In this document: positions 22,682-35,049 of the stretch, in pieces
Layout: every line of letters begins with the position of its first letter
How positions within the stretch are numbered: the first letter of the stretch is position 1
NCBI GenBank assembly: GCA_027186245.1
Contig: CP114499.1
Span: 4,593,001 to 4,657,000 of the forward strand
Length of the DNA: 64,000 bases
Reading direction: 5' to 3'
Source: Coriaria nepalensis
Lineage: Eukaryota; Streptophyta; Magnoliopsida; Cucurbitales; Coriariaceae
Translations under genes and position numbers: made by a program
Notes under the pieces: model-generated
What the model saw: only the letters and a program-made list of their open reading frames with translations
Told to the model about the DNA's origin: nothing
Databases searched by the model: none

Positions 22682-25114
22682 ATGCTGAGAGCGGTCTCTG
22701 TCAGACGATCCCTCCAATCCGTCAACCGCCGACTGCAAACGCCACCTTCGACCACCGCTTCCCCAAACCCGTTTAACCCGACCCGGTTATTATCCACAAC
22801 TCCACCACTACATTCCTCCTCGTCCTCATCTGAGCTCCGCAAGTACCTAGGCTATGGCGCACTCGTGATCTTCTGCGGAGCATCCACATACTACTCTTTC
22901 CCTTTCCCGGAACACGCCAAACACAAAAAAGCCCAGATCTTCCGCTACGCTCCCCTTCCTGAAGACCTCCATACAATCTCTAATTGGAGCGGGACCCACG
23001 AGGTTCAAACTCGTGTTTTCCACCAACCGGAGAATTTAGAGCAGTTACAGAAAGTGGTGAAGGAGTCTAATGAAAAGAAGGCAAGGATCCGACCAGTTGG
23101 GTCGGGTCTTTCACCAAATGGGATTGGGTTATCCAGGTTGGGGATTGTGAATTTAGCACTGATGGATAAGGTATTGGAGGTGGATAAGGAGAAGAAGACG
23201 GTCCGGGTTCAAGCTGGAATTAGGGTTCAGCAGCTTGTTGATGCAATCAAGGAGTATGGCATCACTTTGCAGAACTTCGCTTCCATAAGGGAGCAGCAGA
23301 TTGGTGGTATTATTCAGGTATTGTTTTCTGGGAATTTGGAACCTGATTTGAACTTAATTGAATAAATTAGTAAGTTGGTTAAATTGAAAAAGTTGAAGTT
23401 TGGTGAAATGATTGTTGATTATGCCACCATTTTCACTACCCGAGTGATAGACTAATTGAACCATTTTTAAGACCTTCTTTGTCAGGTGAAATTTTGAATT
23501 TGGTTTATTATCAACTTGTGAAATGGATAGATATAACTTGGTCCGATAAGTTGTTAATTCAGCCATGTCTTGCTCTCGGCCATAGGTGGGTGCACATGGT
23601 ACTGGTGCAAGATTGCCCCCAATTGATGAACAGATCGTTAGCATGAAACTAGTCACTCCTACTAATGGAACCATTGAAATTTCCAAAGATAAAGATCCGG
23701 ACCTTTTCTACTTAGCTCGTGTTGGTCTTGGTGCGCTTGGAGTAGTTGCTGAAGTTACTTTACAGTGTGTAGATAGGCAGGAGCTTGTTGAGCATACATT
23801 TGTCTCTAACATGAAAGATATCAAGAAAAACCACAAGTAAATTCACATTCTTGTATAATGCAGCTTTTTAAACTTGAAACTAGGTGATCTAGCTAGTAAT
23901 AAGCTGAAAATATTTCTATTTCTGCAGGAAATTTTTAACCGAGAATAAGCACGTGAAGTATCTGTATATACCATACACTGATACTGTTGTTGTTGTTACC
24001 TGCAATCCTGTTTCGAAATGGAGGGGCCCACCGAAGTTCAAACCCAAATATAGTATAGATGAAGCTTTAGATCATGTCCGTGACCTCTATAGGGAGTCCT
24101 TTAAAAAATACGGGTACGACTGTTCTTAGTTGATCAGCATAGCAGGTTCTGGTATATAACTATCTAGTTCCAGCTTTAGATATTCAATATATATCAAGTG
24201 CTTATAATTCAGTTAATTGCAGAGCTGATGGTGTCGCACCAAAAGCTGAAGAGATAAACGAGCTTTCATTTACTGAGTTACGAGACAAACTACTGGCCCT
24301 AGATCCTCTAAACAAAGACCACGTCATAAAAGTCAACCAAGCCGAGGCCGAGTTTTGGAGAAAGTCAGAAGGGTACAGAGTGGGATGGAGCGATGAAATT
24401 TTGGGGTTTGACTGTGGTGGTCAACAGTGGGTTTCTGAAACTTGCTTTCCGGCTGGTACTATCGCGAAACCGAGCATGAAAGACTTAGAATATATAGAAG
24501 ACCTAAAGCAGCTCATAGAGAAGGAAGAGATACCTGCCCCTGCTCCAATCGAACAGAGATGGACCGCTTCCAGCAGAAGCTTGTTGAGCCCGGCTTCAAG
24601 CCGAGGAGAGGATGATATATTCTCATGGGTGAATTTCTTATAACTCTTATGTTATTTCTTACATTTCTTGTTGCCTGCATGATTGGATTAATGAACTAAC
24701 TTTTTTTTTTTTAATTTGCATCAGGTTGGTATAATTATGTACTTGCCTACTTCTGATGCTCGCCAAAGAAAGGAAATTACAGAAGAGTTCTTCCATTATC
24801 GGCATCTCACCCAGAAGAAATTGTGGGATAGATACTCTGCCTATGAACATTGGGCCAAGATTGAGGTCTTATAAATGAATTTGTTATCTTCCGTCTTTGT
24901 CTAATATTAGTGTTGGAAATTTTTAACATATGTAGGTGAAAATATGCAGGTTCCGAAAGATAAGGAAGAGCTGGCTGTGCTTCAAGAAAGGATAAAGAAG
25001 CGATATCCAGTGGATGCATATAACAAGGAGAGAAGGGAGTTGGATCCGAATAAGATCCTGTCCAATAACAAGCTCGAAAAGCTGTTTTCTTCGTCTAGTA
25101 CTACAACTGTTTGA
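22682..25114 (+). CDS. GLDH: L-galactono-1,4-lactone dehydrogenase, mitochondrial
   Basis: Catalyses the last step of vitamin C synthesis, oxidising L-galactono-1,4-lactone to ascorbate and passing electrons to cytochrome c in the mitochondrial inner membrane. It is also known as an assembly factor of complex I. Six exons: 22682-23317, 23586-23836, 23928-24113, 24223-24628, 24725-24865 and 24950-25114; all junctions are GT-AG and the frame closes to 594 residues. The presequence is Arg/Ser-rich, followed by a hydrophobic stretch at about 56-72. The FAD-binding (PCMH) domain runs from about 90 to 280, with VGSGLSPNGIGLS at 139-151. Leu143 stands where covalent flavoproteins of this family have His, as expected for plant enzymes with non-covalent FAD. 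The ALO domain contains GWSDEILGFDCGGQQW, and the substrate-binding Glu and Arg lie in IEQRW (E468, R470). No lesion seen. Confidence 0.96.
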
Positions 25115-25499
25115 GTATCTTCAATTGTTGTTTTATTGGAATCTATAACTTTTGTTCTTCTCTCGAATTATTTTGCTAGTAGAGACAACATATGTCATCA
25201 TTTATAATCTTTTTTTTTTCTTTTTTTTTTTAATAATTCCAGAGTAGGAACTGTATTTTAGACTCGAAGGTATTCTGGGACATGAGTTCAAGTTGGTATG
25301 TTATTTGTTATGATATAATAAAAAGGGAATCTCAGGGAGTTTTTAACTCTAGGAATATGTGCTTGTTATTCATATGAGGAGGAAGAAGAAGAAGAAGAAG
25401 ATAGGTTTATTACATATTCAAGCACAACAAATCAAAATATTACACATATATTACAAAAGCAGGGTCGTAAAGAATATAGGTGTCATCATCGATCAAACT
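25115..25499. other. Convergent intergenic region, GLDH / CYSTM gene
   Basis: 385 bp between two converging stop codons, holding both 3' UTRs. It contains a T-rich run (25207-25230), several AATAAA-like stretches and a GAA/AGA microsatellite (about 25379-25400). No gene seen. Confidence 0.5.
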
Positions 25500-25777
25500 T
25501 CAGATGCAGCATTCTTCGCAGATCCAACAGCAGCATAAAGCAAAGAGGCTGCAGCACAACACAAAGAAAGAAAGAAAACATGTTAACAAAGACACAGACA
25601 GAGATAAAAGACAGAGGCAGAGGCAGTTAGTAGTTACCATCCTTCAATGAAACCTCTTTCTCCTTTCTTCTTCGTTCCAGCCCACAACTTCTTCTTCCCT
25701 TGTGGTGGGTTCTCAGTTGGGTAACCCGGTGGTGGCTGGTTAGACTGGTTTGCTTGTTGCGTCTCTGACTTGGCCAT
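25500..25777 (-). CDS. CYSTM (cysteine-rich transmembrane module) mini-protein
   Basis: Two exons, 25638-25777 and 25500-25548, joined by a GT-AG intron, give a 62-residue protein. The N-terminal two thirds are Gln/Pro-rich (SNQPPPGYPTENPPQGKKK), and the end is the family's short Cys-rich membrane segment, EGCLFALCCCWICEECCI (residues 45-62). CYSTM proteins are small tail-anchored membrane proteins linked to stress tolerance in plants and other eukaryotes; their exact reaction is unknown. The intron falls just before the Cys-rich module, as is common in the family. The start is the only ATG in frame. Confidence in the family is high; nothing in the sequence fixes a more exact role. Confidence 0.9.
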
Positions 25778-25846
25778 TTATCTTCTTTTTTTTTTTCTTT
25801 TTAAAGAAGCTTATGATCGACTTGATAGGTTCTGTAATACCTCACT

Positions 25847-25873
25847 GCACGAATGCTCTTCGTGCAATATATA
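25847..25873 (-). promoter_or_regulatory. TATA box with abutting hairpin, CYSTM promoter
   Basis: On the minus strand TATATATT (25873-25866) is followed at once by GCACGAA-GAGCA-TTCGTGC (25865-25847), a perfect 7-bp inverted repeat with a 5-base loop. It lies 70-96 bp upstream of the CYSTM ATG. TATA function is inferred from position. Confidence 0.5.
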
Positions 25874-26750
25874 GACGCTAACTGATTTGCATGATTTGAT
25901 TTGACTTTGCTTACGGCCTTTTTAAATTTTTAATTAACTAAATGAATTGGATTTGGAATCAGGTTCTGATATATATGACGTTGTTTCTTAAGGCTTAAGC
26001 CTTAAGTTTCTGGACTTGTGGTATCGTGTTTAAGTTTTAACTTTAATACCAGCACTTACTTTTTCTTTCCGTCTGGAGAATATTCCCCCTTTCACTGACA
26101 CCACTGTCGGGAAAAACCGACAAATTTTTTATTGATTGAAAGTAATTTACGACTTTCTTGGCATTGCTTTTGGTTTCGACTTTTTACTTGCTCGGTAAGA
26201 GATTGGGTCTGGAATAATCTCCTCAACTTTTCCCACAAGCTTCCCTGCTTTTTCTATAAGGTTGATCGTATTCAACAAATCATATCAAATAATACACCCA
26301 CTAATTCAACAAGTCAGAGTATGATATAAAGTAGATTTAATAAAGTTTTTGTTACCTATTCATTCATATAACCCACGTGTCAATTTGTAAAAATCTCAGA
26401 GGGCCATTTACACATAAGCAGAGTTGACGTGTCAGACACATCCCATTATCCTAATACTAACACGATGGTTATTCGAGCAGTTCAAAAAATAGCGCCATTT
26501 TTTGACATCTAGTGGGCTATGATAAGTCAACTTTGACTATCAGGAGGAAAAGTCGTATATACACGTCAGCGCCAGTGTACACATCCATATTTAGATGACA
26601 AGAGGGCCCCTAAAGTTTCATAAAACTAAAATTAACATCTAGTTAGGATAGCATAGCACATAAGAGTTTACACTATAAACACACAAATGTTAAATGGGCC
26701 AGCTGATGAAAGTTAAGGAAGTTCATAAGATGATTGGAGAAACCGGCAAA
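25874..26750. other. Intergenic, NRPE5 3' side / CYSTM upstream
   Basis: AT-rich, with the CYSTM upstream sequence and the NRPE5 3' UTR. A 65-codon open frame (26132-26329) has no recognisable domain. No gene assigned. Confidence 0.45.
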
Positions 26751-28609
26751 TCACCAAACACATCGGTAAGTAACATGTGCTGTCATTTCACCACTGTAAG
26801 TGATTTTGAGCACTTGCCCCTTCTCCAGTCCGTAATACCGAGCAATTGAGTCCTTCTTTAGCATTCGAGGAAGCTGTTTGAGAATAAACAATCAGACAGA
26901 ATGCGTTATAACATCTCCATGTAGCGACTCAGTTTCAAATTAGCAAGTTAAGAGATTAGCAAAGAATATTCGGCATATTGCAACTACTCTGAAGTCATAA
27001 AATACATTTCACCCTAAAGATACTTATCTATTTCTCCAAAAGCTATTTCGAATGAGATTTCATAGGATCCATCAGTTTCAACAACTAACCTGTTTTTCTT
27101 CTATACTGTACTGCTTTAGGAGCCTTTGTTTCTCTTGCTCAGTAAGCACGTGATGCTTTGGCTTCATTGCATGCTTTGTGATATTGACAAGCAAGTCCGT
27201 TATCTGATAGCAAAACAACATAATTGAGATGCATAGCTTCTTAATTTACAGAACTCTATAACACGGACAAAGGACAAATTTGAACTCCTGAAAAACAAAC
27301 TTAAGAGCCTCCATGTACAAAGTTATAATTTACAAAGTTCGTTGGATGGATACAAACTATAAAGAAGAAACTGGGATGGATCTCTAAAATATACGCTCAT
27401 TCTAAATCATCTATCAAATATAAAACTATTAGCAATTATTGAACCATTCATAATACCTTCCACCTATCAACCTTTGATATTATACTCTTAAACAGAGAAC
27501 GAAACACATGGTAAACAATCAGTTTTACCTTAGCAGTCTGGAGGATAGGAATGCATCGCGAATGGTATTCTGAAGTAAGAAGATGATAAAAATGCAAGCA
27601 AACCGAATGGTATTTCATCTTCATTCCCACATAATTCTAGCGACCAACCAACCAAACAAATAACAACAGTATCCCCATCTATTCATTTACTAACTGGAAT
27701 CTAAAACTACTTCAGAACACTAAAAGTAAACCTTAGAGGAAAGTACAAATTCATCCAGAGCCAACAAATGCACAAAGCTGAAGAATACAAGCAATGACCA
27801 ATAGAAACAAAACACTAACCGATATGGCACGGTCTACTAAAGAAAGACATGAAATGCATGACAGGGCAGTAAGAAACGAACATGGAATATTTCAACTTTG
27901 AATGAGAAAAGCTCCACAGCTTTCAGAGCTTGGTTTGTTATGTTGTTTTGTACTATCAAAATGAGACCCTCTAAACCGTCTTTATTAACAATTTGAGCGG
28001 CGATGCTTCGGATAACATTAATCTTGACAACACTAGTCCCACAGAATATCACCAGCATCTGCAATAACAACACTCTTGTTGTAAGAAGCGGTTACATAAA
28101 TTAGTGCTTCGTTACAGAAAAATGCCTAAACCAACAAAAGCACAAGAGTACTGCTTAAGTTCTGTTTCTTGCAGCGAGCATTTACATTACACGCAAATTT
28201 CTTCGAACACAAATTTGTTAGAAGATATTGTTTTCACCATTACAATTTACAAACCCTAACGAAATTGCAACAATGCATGGACGAAGCAAGAAGCAAACAA
28301 AATCTAAAATGGAGCGATGAATAAAAAACCTACTTTCTTGGAAGGGTCAGAGCGGAGATGGGCGGATATTCTGAGGCGCTCAACATCAGGATTTTGACCA
28401 TAATCCGCCCGGAATTTCTGAAGAGAGAGGGCGATCTGCTCGGAAGGAACAGTGAAGCCTCTGTCACGGAGCATCTCCAAGACGGTCCGGCGAGAGAGGT
28501 AGTACCTGTGACTCTCTGTGCTCCCTGCGTCGACGTAGCCGCTCAAGCATGTACCCAGTTCTTCTCCATTCACCTCTCCATGCCCATCATCGTTCTCTAT
28601 TCCGTCCAT
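26751..28609 (-). CDS. NRPE5: RPB5-family subunit of RNA polymerase V (NRPE5 type)
   Basis: RPB5-family subunits form the jaw of nuclear RNA polymerases. This one matches the Pol V-type plant paralogue, which works in RNA-directed DNA methylation, rather than the general Pol I/II/III subunit. Four exons: 28334-28609, 27882-28058, 27090-27203 and 26751-26873; all GT-AG, closing to 229 residues. The N-terminal jaw domain (about 20-145) has [38 protein letters not shown] and FFGT-like [14 protein letters not shown]. The C-terminal assembly domain has [37 protein letters not shown] and [13 protein letters not shown], ending in RCVW. The Pol V assignment rests on the HRYYL and SFKVEIF-type segments recalled from Arabidopsis NRPE5. 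A Pol IV-shared role remains possible. Confidence 0.9.
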
Positions 28610-30424
28610 TTTTGTTTCTCCACTCTACAGTCGACTCCTTGACGAAGCACTTTTTGTTGCCCGCTCGAGGGAGAAGAGTCTGGCCCAAGTAAAAAACGCG
28701 GGGAACCTGAAATTGGGCCTGGATTCCCCCTTGGGCCTCAAGAAATTGGAGAATTGTGTCAAAAAAAATAAACACTAGGGATTTCTTTGAAAAGTTTTGA
28801 CTTTTGTCTGACCAGACTAAATTCTATAGAAACTTTAAAAGGTATACGAACGAAAAAACTCTCGTATCCTATATCAAATTTATTTTATAATTATAAATAT
28901 ATTTTTTATAATAAAAAAAATTAATATTTATAATTTTAATATAATATATCAACTTAATTATATATATGCACGACTAGTGTCCTAAAATAATGGTATGATT
29001 GACATTTGACTCTAAAAAAGAGGAGGTATCCAAGAAGATAGCAATAAACCCATGGAACAAAAAAAGGGACCAACTTTTTTACCTTCTTTACTCGCTACCC
29101 TTTTCTAGTGCTCTGATAAGATTCATAAAGGCAAAATGCATTGAAAAATAAAAGATTAAAAGAAATGGGAATAAATAGAAATATAAAATTATTTGTATAA
29201 ACAAAAAACCAAATCATATAATATAAATTTGAAGTCCTAAATAAGGCAAGAAGTGACAGAACAAGAAAAAAAAAGAAAAAGCAAGATTACATGAAGGGGA
29301 ATCCAGATTTAGGTAAAAACACTAAATTAACATAATCTAAACATTTCAGTGTTGCGTTCATACAAGACAACCTATCTTTTTGTCTACTGTTGCATTATTC
29401 CTTATAAAAATATATATATATAATTACTAAAAGATGTCTTAACCAATCAAGTGTGTCCACGTCTCTATAGATGCAAAGATAACAAAAAGAAATGAAGATC
29501 GACAGCTCATTTCACTAGACTATATATTAGTATATATTAGTATATATTAGTATATATTATTATGGTTGATTAAATGGTAAGGCTACGCAAGCATACAAAG
29601 GTAGGACGGTCGGTTGGGGACAAGGAAAAATAAAAACAATAATCCATAGTTTGTAAATATTACAGCACATCTAAAATACATTGTTAACAATAATTAATTT
29701 AAATATAATAATTGTAATTATTATTATTATTTATTGATATTATAAAATATATAAATATTAAAACTAAATTATACTAAATAATAATAAATTATATCGAAAT
29801 ATATACTCATATCAGTTCGAATCTATCAATTATTTTGGTCTTAACTTATTATGTTATGTTCTTTTTTTCATTTCTATTTTCAGCTTCGCTTAATTAATGA
29901 AGAAGAAATGTTTATTAAAGAACATGGGAAGGAAAACGTCATTTCGACCATTGCAAAGAATCAAAGATTGACCTTCTTGGTACACTTCTCTCAATAAGAG
30001 TGGAGGTCATGAAAAAACAGACGTCTCAGATAACTTTGCTCTTCTTTAAATTCTAGCTATCTCCATTGGAAATGCACTTTCACATACTGATCATTGAAAA
30101 AAAACCTAGGAAGAATCAGAAATCAAACATCAACTCGCCACACATATCAGACAGAGGGAAACCACTTAAAAGAGGAAAAAAAAAAACTGAAACTAAAATC
30201 AGAAACAAAAGACGAAATTGAAGTAATCAAAACGCATATTATCAAAAAAATATCGTCATGCATGTAATAATGCAATCCATTAAATATATTCCATGACTAG
30301 CTTACCTTTCATGAACACTACAAAGATCATCCCAAAAAAAGAAAACCTTTCTTTTTTCCTCTTTTCTTTCCCTCCTTTTACTTCTTCGTCTTTCCCCCAA
30401 CCTTTTACTTCTTGATCATGAAAC
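28610..30424. other. Intergenic, BOP 3' side / NRPE5 upstream
   Basis: 1.8 kb, AT-rich with several A/T runs. 28610-28780 is the NRPE5 promoter side. Apart from the 10-bp tandem repeat at 29521-29560, no structure or coding remnant was found. Confidence 0.5.
29521..29560. repeat. 10-bp tandem repeat, four units
   Basis: TATATATTAG three times followed by TATATATTAT. Confidence 0.9.
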
Positions 30425-32858
30425 TTAGAAGTCATGGTGATACATTGTTGTGTCACAGCCACCTTGTGACCCATGTCTACTATGACCGCCTCCACCATCC
30501 TCACCACTCAAATTCCTGGACCCCATTTGAACCGAAACATTACTCCCGCCTAGATTGAGATATACCAACCTTGAATCGATGTTATGGTTACCCATGTTGC
30601 CACTATTGCTACTTCCACTTTGATCATCGCTCCTCATGGGCTGATATACAACCGTAGAGGAAGCCACATTCGCGTTGCCTTCTTCGCGGGAAAGAACAAG
30701 AGCAGCCGATTGTACAAGCTCGAGGCATAGCCTAAGCTTGTTCGGTTCGATGTGTGTTAGCCCGGGGACCGCTCCCTTAAAGAGAAAATCCGAAGTAAGG
30801 GTTCTTAGAATGTCTAGTGGCGTGACCCCATCTATTGTTCGAACATTTGGATCAGCATGGTGGTCTAGCAGGACTGCCACCATGTCGGGCGAAACCATCT
30901 CCGCCGCCATGTGTAGTGGCGTTTTGCCCGTGGGCCCCACAGGATAGTTAACATCAGCCGCACCCAGTTCAAGCAACGCTTTGACAACTTCTCGGCTACA
31001 ACTTTCAACCGCATAATGTAAAGCAAACGCTTCGTCGAGGTTAAGTCCTTCTCCCATTACCATGAGTTTGACGAGTTCTACATCAGACGACTCTAGGGCT
31101 CTTCTCATTCGACGAATCTTCTGGTCTTCTAGGTCGGCGGCTACACTAGTTAGGTCATGGTGGTGATGATGGTGAGGGTGATGGTGGTGGGGCATCATGG
31201 AACGGCGGGCAAGGGAGGATTTGAGCCGGAGTTCTTCAATTTTAGCAACCAGGTTGATTGGAAGGTGTTTTTCCAGGATTTCAGGCGGGAGACCAGATTT
31301 GGCTACGAGGTGGGAACAAGTTGTCCAAAGTTGATGCATGTCTTGTTTTCTCGAAGCTAGTAGTACTTTCATCACATCTTCAATAGATGATTTCTCTACC
31401 ATGCTTGCCAATTGCTTCTGTAACCCAAAAATATAAAACAATAACGGTGGTAATCAACAACTAAGCAATGAGTATCAAAATATATACATCAAACGGAATG
31501 CACGTTGAAAACAGAAGTGATTGGATGTTTGAAGAAAAACATGTTAAATTATTAAGAGTGCTGTTATAGTTTCTTTAGCACTTCCCATTATAAACCCAAA
31601 TGAGGAAAGTGAATGTCGGGGAATGATTTGGTAAGCTGACTATACGTGGAAGACGAGACTGTTCAGCCAGTTGAGAATTCAAGAAAAAAGTCTATACATA
31701 TAAATGTGCAACACAGAGAGAGGGGGGGGGGGGGGGGGGGGGGGGGTGAAGCCAATTCGAGTAAAGTAAACACAGTTCCTGGACATTACCAAAGATGCAA
31801 AATTGATGTAATTGACTAGACTTTTTCCGGACAAGAAGATCATGGAGAAGTGAGGGGAATCAATTGGGATCACCATAAAGAAGAATTGAGACAAAGCAAT
31901 AATGATCGAGTGATTCGACAAAAACGGAAAGAGTCAACAGCACTACATATATGGTGAAGTCACACTCAAATCTTACCTCCTTAAGATAGAAACAATCAAA
32001 CACAAATTGTACGAAGAAAAAAAAATCCACCAAAAAAATAAAAAGGCACATGAAGGACACATAAATCTGCATGAGATAATGGAATCCCCCAAATTACTGA
32101 GCAGTTTCCTTATTATTTTCAAACGAAAAAGAAAGAAAGAAAAAAAGGGAAGAAGAACAGTAGAGAACTGAAATCCCACTTGAAATGAAGTAAAACAAAA
32201 CCCCACTAGATTTTGCAAATTCCATTACCTATACAACGTAAAAGTCATAGAATTATACATAGGTAAACACAAAACCACAAACCTCTAAAGAAACACCTTT
32301 GAGAAACAGAAGGGGATTGGAAGATGAAGAATTAGAGACCGATCGAGTACTGGAATTCACCTGAGTAAGCAAAGCGAGCTGTTCAACACCAAAGGATCTA
32401 GCGGCAGCAAGAGTGTCAAGAGCAAGATCGACGGCTGAGGTACAATGCGTGTGCCAACACCCTCTCTCACCACAATTAGGCCTCGGCTCATGTTTCTGAG
32501 GAACGACAGAAACCTGTCCACTGTACAAGAACTGCAACAGCAACAAGAACACCTCGTACCCTACCGAGTTCACCGGAATAACCTGTAACAGCTGGCTGTT
32601 AGAGCCTACCCTTGACGTCGGCGAGGATACCGGGCTGATCCTGCTGGACCCACCAGCTGCCGGGTCAAGCCCAGATGGAGGCGAGTCCGGCCCACAGAAG
32701 AACTTCCTGAAAAACAGGCTCCGAGCAGCGAGGATGCAGCGGTGGGCGTGAACTAACCGACCCTCTACGCTGAAAGTGACGTCACTGAAGGCTTGACCGT
32801 TGATCAGAAGGTTGAGGTAGTCAAATGAGAGAGATCTTACCGAGTCTTCTAGGGTCAT
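30425..32858 (-). CDS. BOP: BLADE-ON-PETIOLE / NPR5-type BTB-ankyrin regulator
   Basis: Transcriptional co-regulator that sets lateral-organ boundaries, leaf and petiole patterning and abscission. It lacks DNA binding of its own, works with TGA bZIP factors and serves CUL3 ligases. Two exons (32361-32858 and 30425-31417) joined by a 943-bp GT-AG intron give 496 residues, the family's length. The BTB/POZ domain spans about 10-165 (SDVTFSVEGRLVHAHRCILA), with the NPR-type zinc finger CGERGCWHTHC at 129-139. DUF3420-like and ankyrin repeats follow at about 165-370 (TGKTPLHMAAE, HHADPNVRTIDGVTPLDIL). The Gly/Ser-rich C-terminus ends MYHHDF. There is no NPR1-type C-terminal transactivation or salicylate-binding region, which separates it from NPR1-4. 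A His run, residues 243-253 (HHHHPHHHHHH), sits before the ankyrin repeats. Start at the first ATG. Confidence 0.95.
31722..31746. repeat. 25-base G homopolymer in BOP intron
   Basis: Twenty-five consecutive G on the plus strand (C in the pre-mRNA), next to a GA run. Assembly of such a tract is error-prone, so the exact length is uncertain. Confidence 0.85.
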
Positions 32859-33140
32859 GGCTCTGATTTCTTTTAGCTCTATCTCTCTTATATCCGATTA
32901 GCTCTATCTCTCTCTGTTAGCTAGCTAGGTTTTTCACTATATTTTTGATAGAGATAGAGAGAGACAGAGACAGAGAGATGGTTAAGAGGAGGTGGTGGAG
33001 AAGCTGATGGGGTTGATAATCCTCTGATTCATGTATAAATGAGATTGATGAAGGGTGGGATGGAGTGGAAATGGATCAGTGGAGGGGTATACCTTGTTTG
33101 CTGCTTGATATTTGATACGAGAGAGAGAGAGAGAGCAATA
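32859..33140 (-). promoter_or_regulatory. GA/CT-rich BOP 5' region
   Basis: GCTCTATCTCTCT occurs twice (near 32875 and 32902). The reverse motif TAGAGATAGAGAGAGA lies near 32949-32965, so the two sides can pair around a short AT loop. More GA repeats lie at 32958-32978 and 33120-33137. GA repeats are targets of BPC/GAGA-type factors in plants; that role here is inference. Confidence 0.5.
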
Positions 33141-35049
33141 TGGGTGGCTATTACTTGGCAGCTGAGGTATTTTTATATGTAAACACTAATTTAGGTATAT
33201 ACTATCACGATTAATAACTTAATTAACATATTGATGATCAATACGATAAAATTTTTGTTAAATTACGACTACAGGAGATCTTGTAAGATGTATATTTATA
33301 TTTTTCTCAACTGTATATTGACAAAATGGTTCATGACCAATTAATTACTACTAATAGTAATTAATCATCTTTAATTGCAAATGTTTCTTGTTTTGTAATG
33401 GTCTACCATGCATTTTGGGATCAATGGAATAACAGTAATTAGGCCTCTACACCTTTCAGCATTCGTATATCACACTTGAGCTGATTCATAGAGTAGTGCT
33501 TCCAATGAATTCCACTTGAAAACGAGGATTCTACGACTATACATGTCATTATGGATCATTTATTAAGTAAATTTGATTTACAGAGAATCAATATATTTCA
33601 ATCACGCCTAAAATTTATTGATAATATAAAATTAATAAATATAATTAAAATTAATAGATCATTTAGCAATTTCTCTAAAGTTGCAAAGATCTGGCTGTCA
33701 ATATGAATTAGGGCAAAGGTTAAAACTAGAGAACAAAATTTTAGAGCAAAATGGGTGGGATCTAGGCCATCGGGTATGCTCTTTTCTAGTACTCGGATGC
33801 TAAGGTCTTGTCATATTGTGATATGAGCAAAAACAAAGGATAAAAGTTTTCTTATTTGGTCCCAAAAGTTCCGGATGAGAAAGAAGTGCGGTAGAGAAAA
33901 TTGAAATTAGGTTTTAGCCTTTGAGATTAGATTCACAGAATATAGATATGTGGACCCAAACATAACTACTGCAAACCCAAATTCTGCCAAGGAATTTTTT
34001 TTTTTTTTTTCTTTTAAGAATAGATTATATATTTTTTTAAAAATTATAAATTAATTAAAAAAAAATTCGATCTATCTTCAAATAAATAAATAACAATATA
34101 ATGAATGATTGCTTATACGTACATATACAAATCGCTTTTAATGTGTCACTCGGAGCAATTCAGTACAAATTTATTTAATTATTTAAATGAGGCCACGGCG
34201 ATGTGTTGGAAATAAAAGTGAGATGAAGGAAGAAGAGAAGGGGGTGAGGGTGTGCACGTGAGACAAGACTTGTCACGTATAACAACTGTTATATGTTGGG
34301 TTCAGAACAAGTGTAAGAAAGAAGCTGTTGTTTTGCCCCCACCAAAACCAAAGCAAAGAAATCAACTGGATTGACAGCACAACCCCACTGCCAGTCTTAT
34401 GATTTCAAACACCTCTGATTCGACGTTTGACTTGTCTTTTCACTCCCTCAGCCCCCACCCCATCTTGTCGTTTTTTTATAAAGATATATTCTTATATGTC
34501 TTCATCCAACCCACCAACACATACCTCATAATCAAATTTCATTTTTATATTATAATATATGAAAATTATCTTTTTAATTAATATTATATTTAATATATTA
34601 TATATATTAAAAAATCTCTTTTTCTTTTTTAATAAGTGTAGTAATGATCCCATTTTCATGCTCGTCAAAATATATTATCTAGGGCAATGATGTATTAGGA
34701 AATATTCTTTAGTTATTTTAATAACTTATTATGAAATTTTTAATTATTAATAATTTTATTTTACTTAAACTAGTTAAATGATTTATTATAATAAAATTTT
34801 AAAAATATTATTTACATAAATTTATTTATTTTGAAATAATAAGATATATGTGTTTAGTATTTATATCATTAATGATTGATTAAATAGTAAATAAACGTAC
34901 AAAAATAAATGTGTTATGATTATAAATTTTCATGTAGATAATATATCGATTCAAAAAAAAGTTACGTACACTAATAATGTATTGTCTCTTAGTCAAGCCA
35001 AATTTGTTTGGGACCTTCTTTCACGTGCTTAATTGCTTGAGTGTAAACC
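33141..35049. other. Long BOP upstream region
   Basis: AT-rich, no coding remnant. Conserved non-coding regulators of BOP could lie here, but none can be identified from one sequence. Confidence 0.4.

Noticed and set aside
28358..28642. 94-codon plus-strand frame
   Set aside because: Antisense to NRPE5 exon 1.
29800..29840. GTTCGAATC, resembling a tRNA T-arm
   Set aside because: No matching acceptor, D-arm or anticodon arm upstream; AT-rich context.
30675..30947. 90-codon plus-strand frame
   Set aside because: Antisense to the BOP ankyrin repeats, which are in the conserved frame.
31679..31921. 80-codon minus-strand frame with a Pro run
   Set aside because: Created by the poly(G) tract inside the BOP intron.
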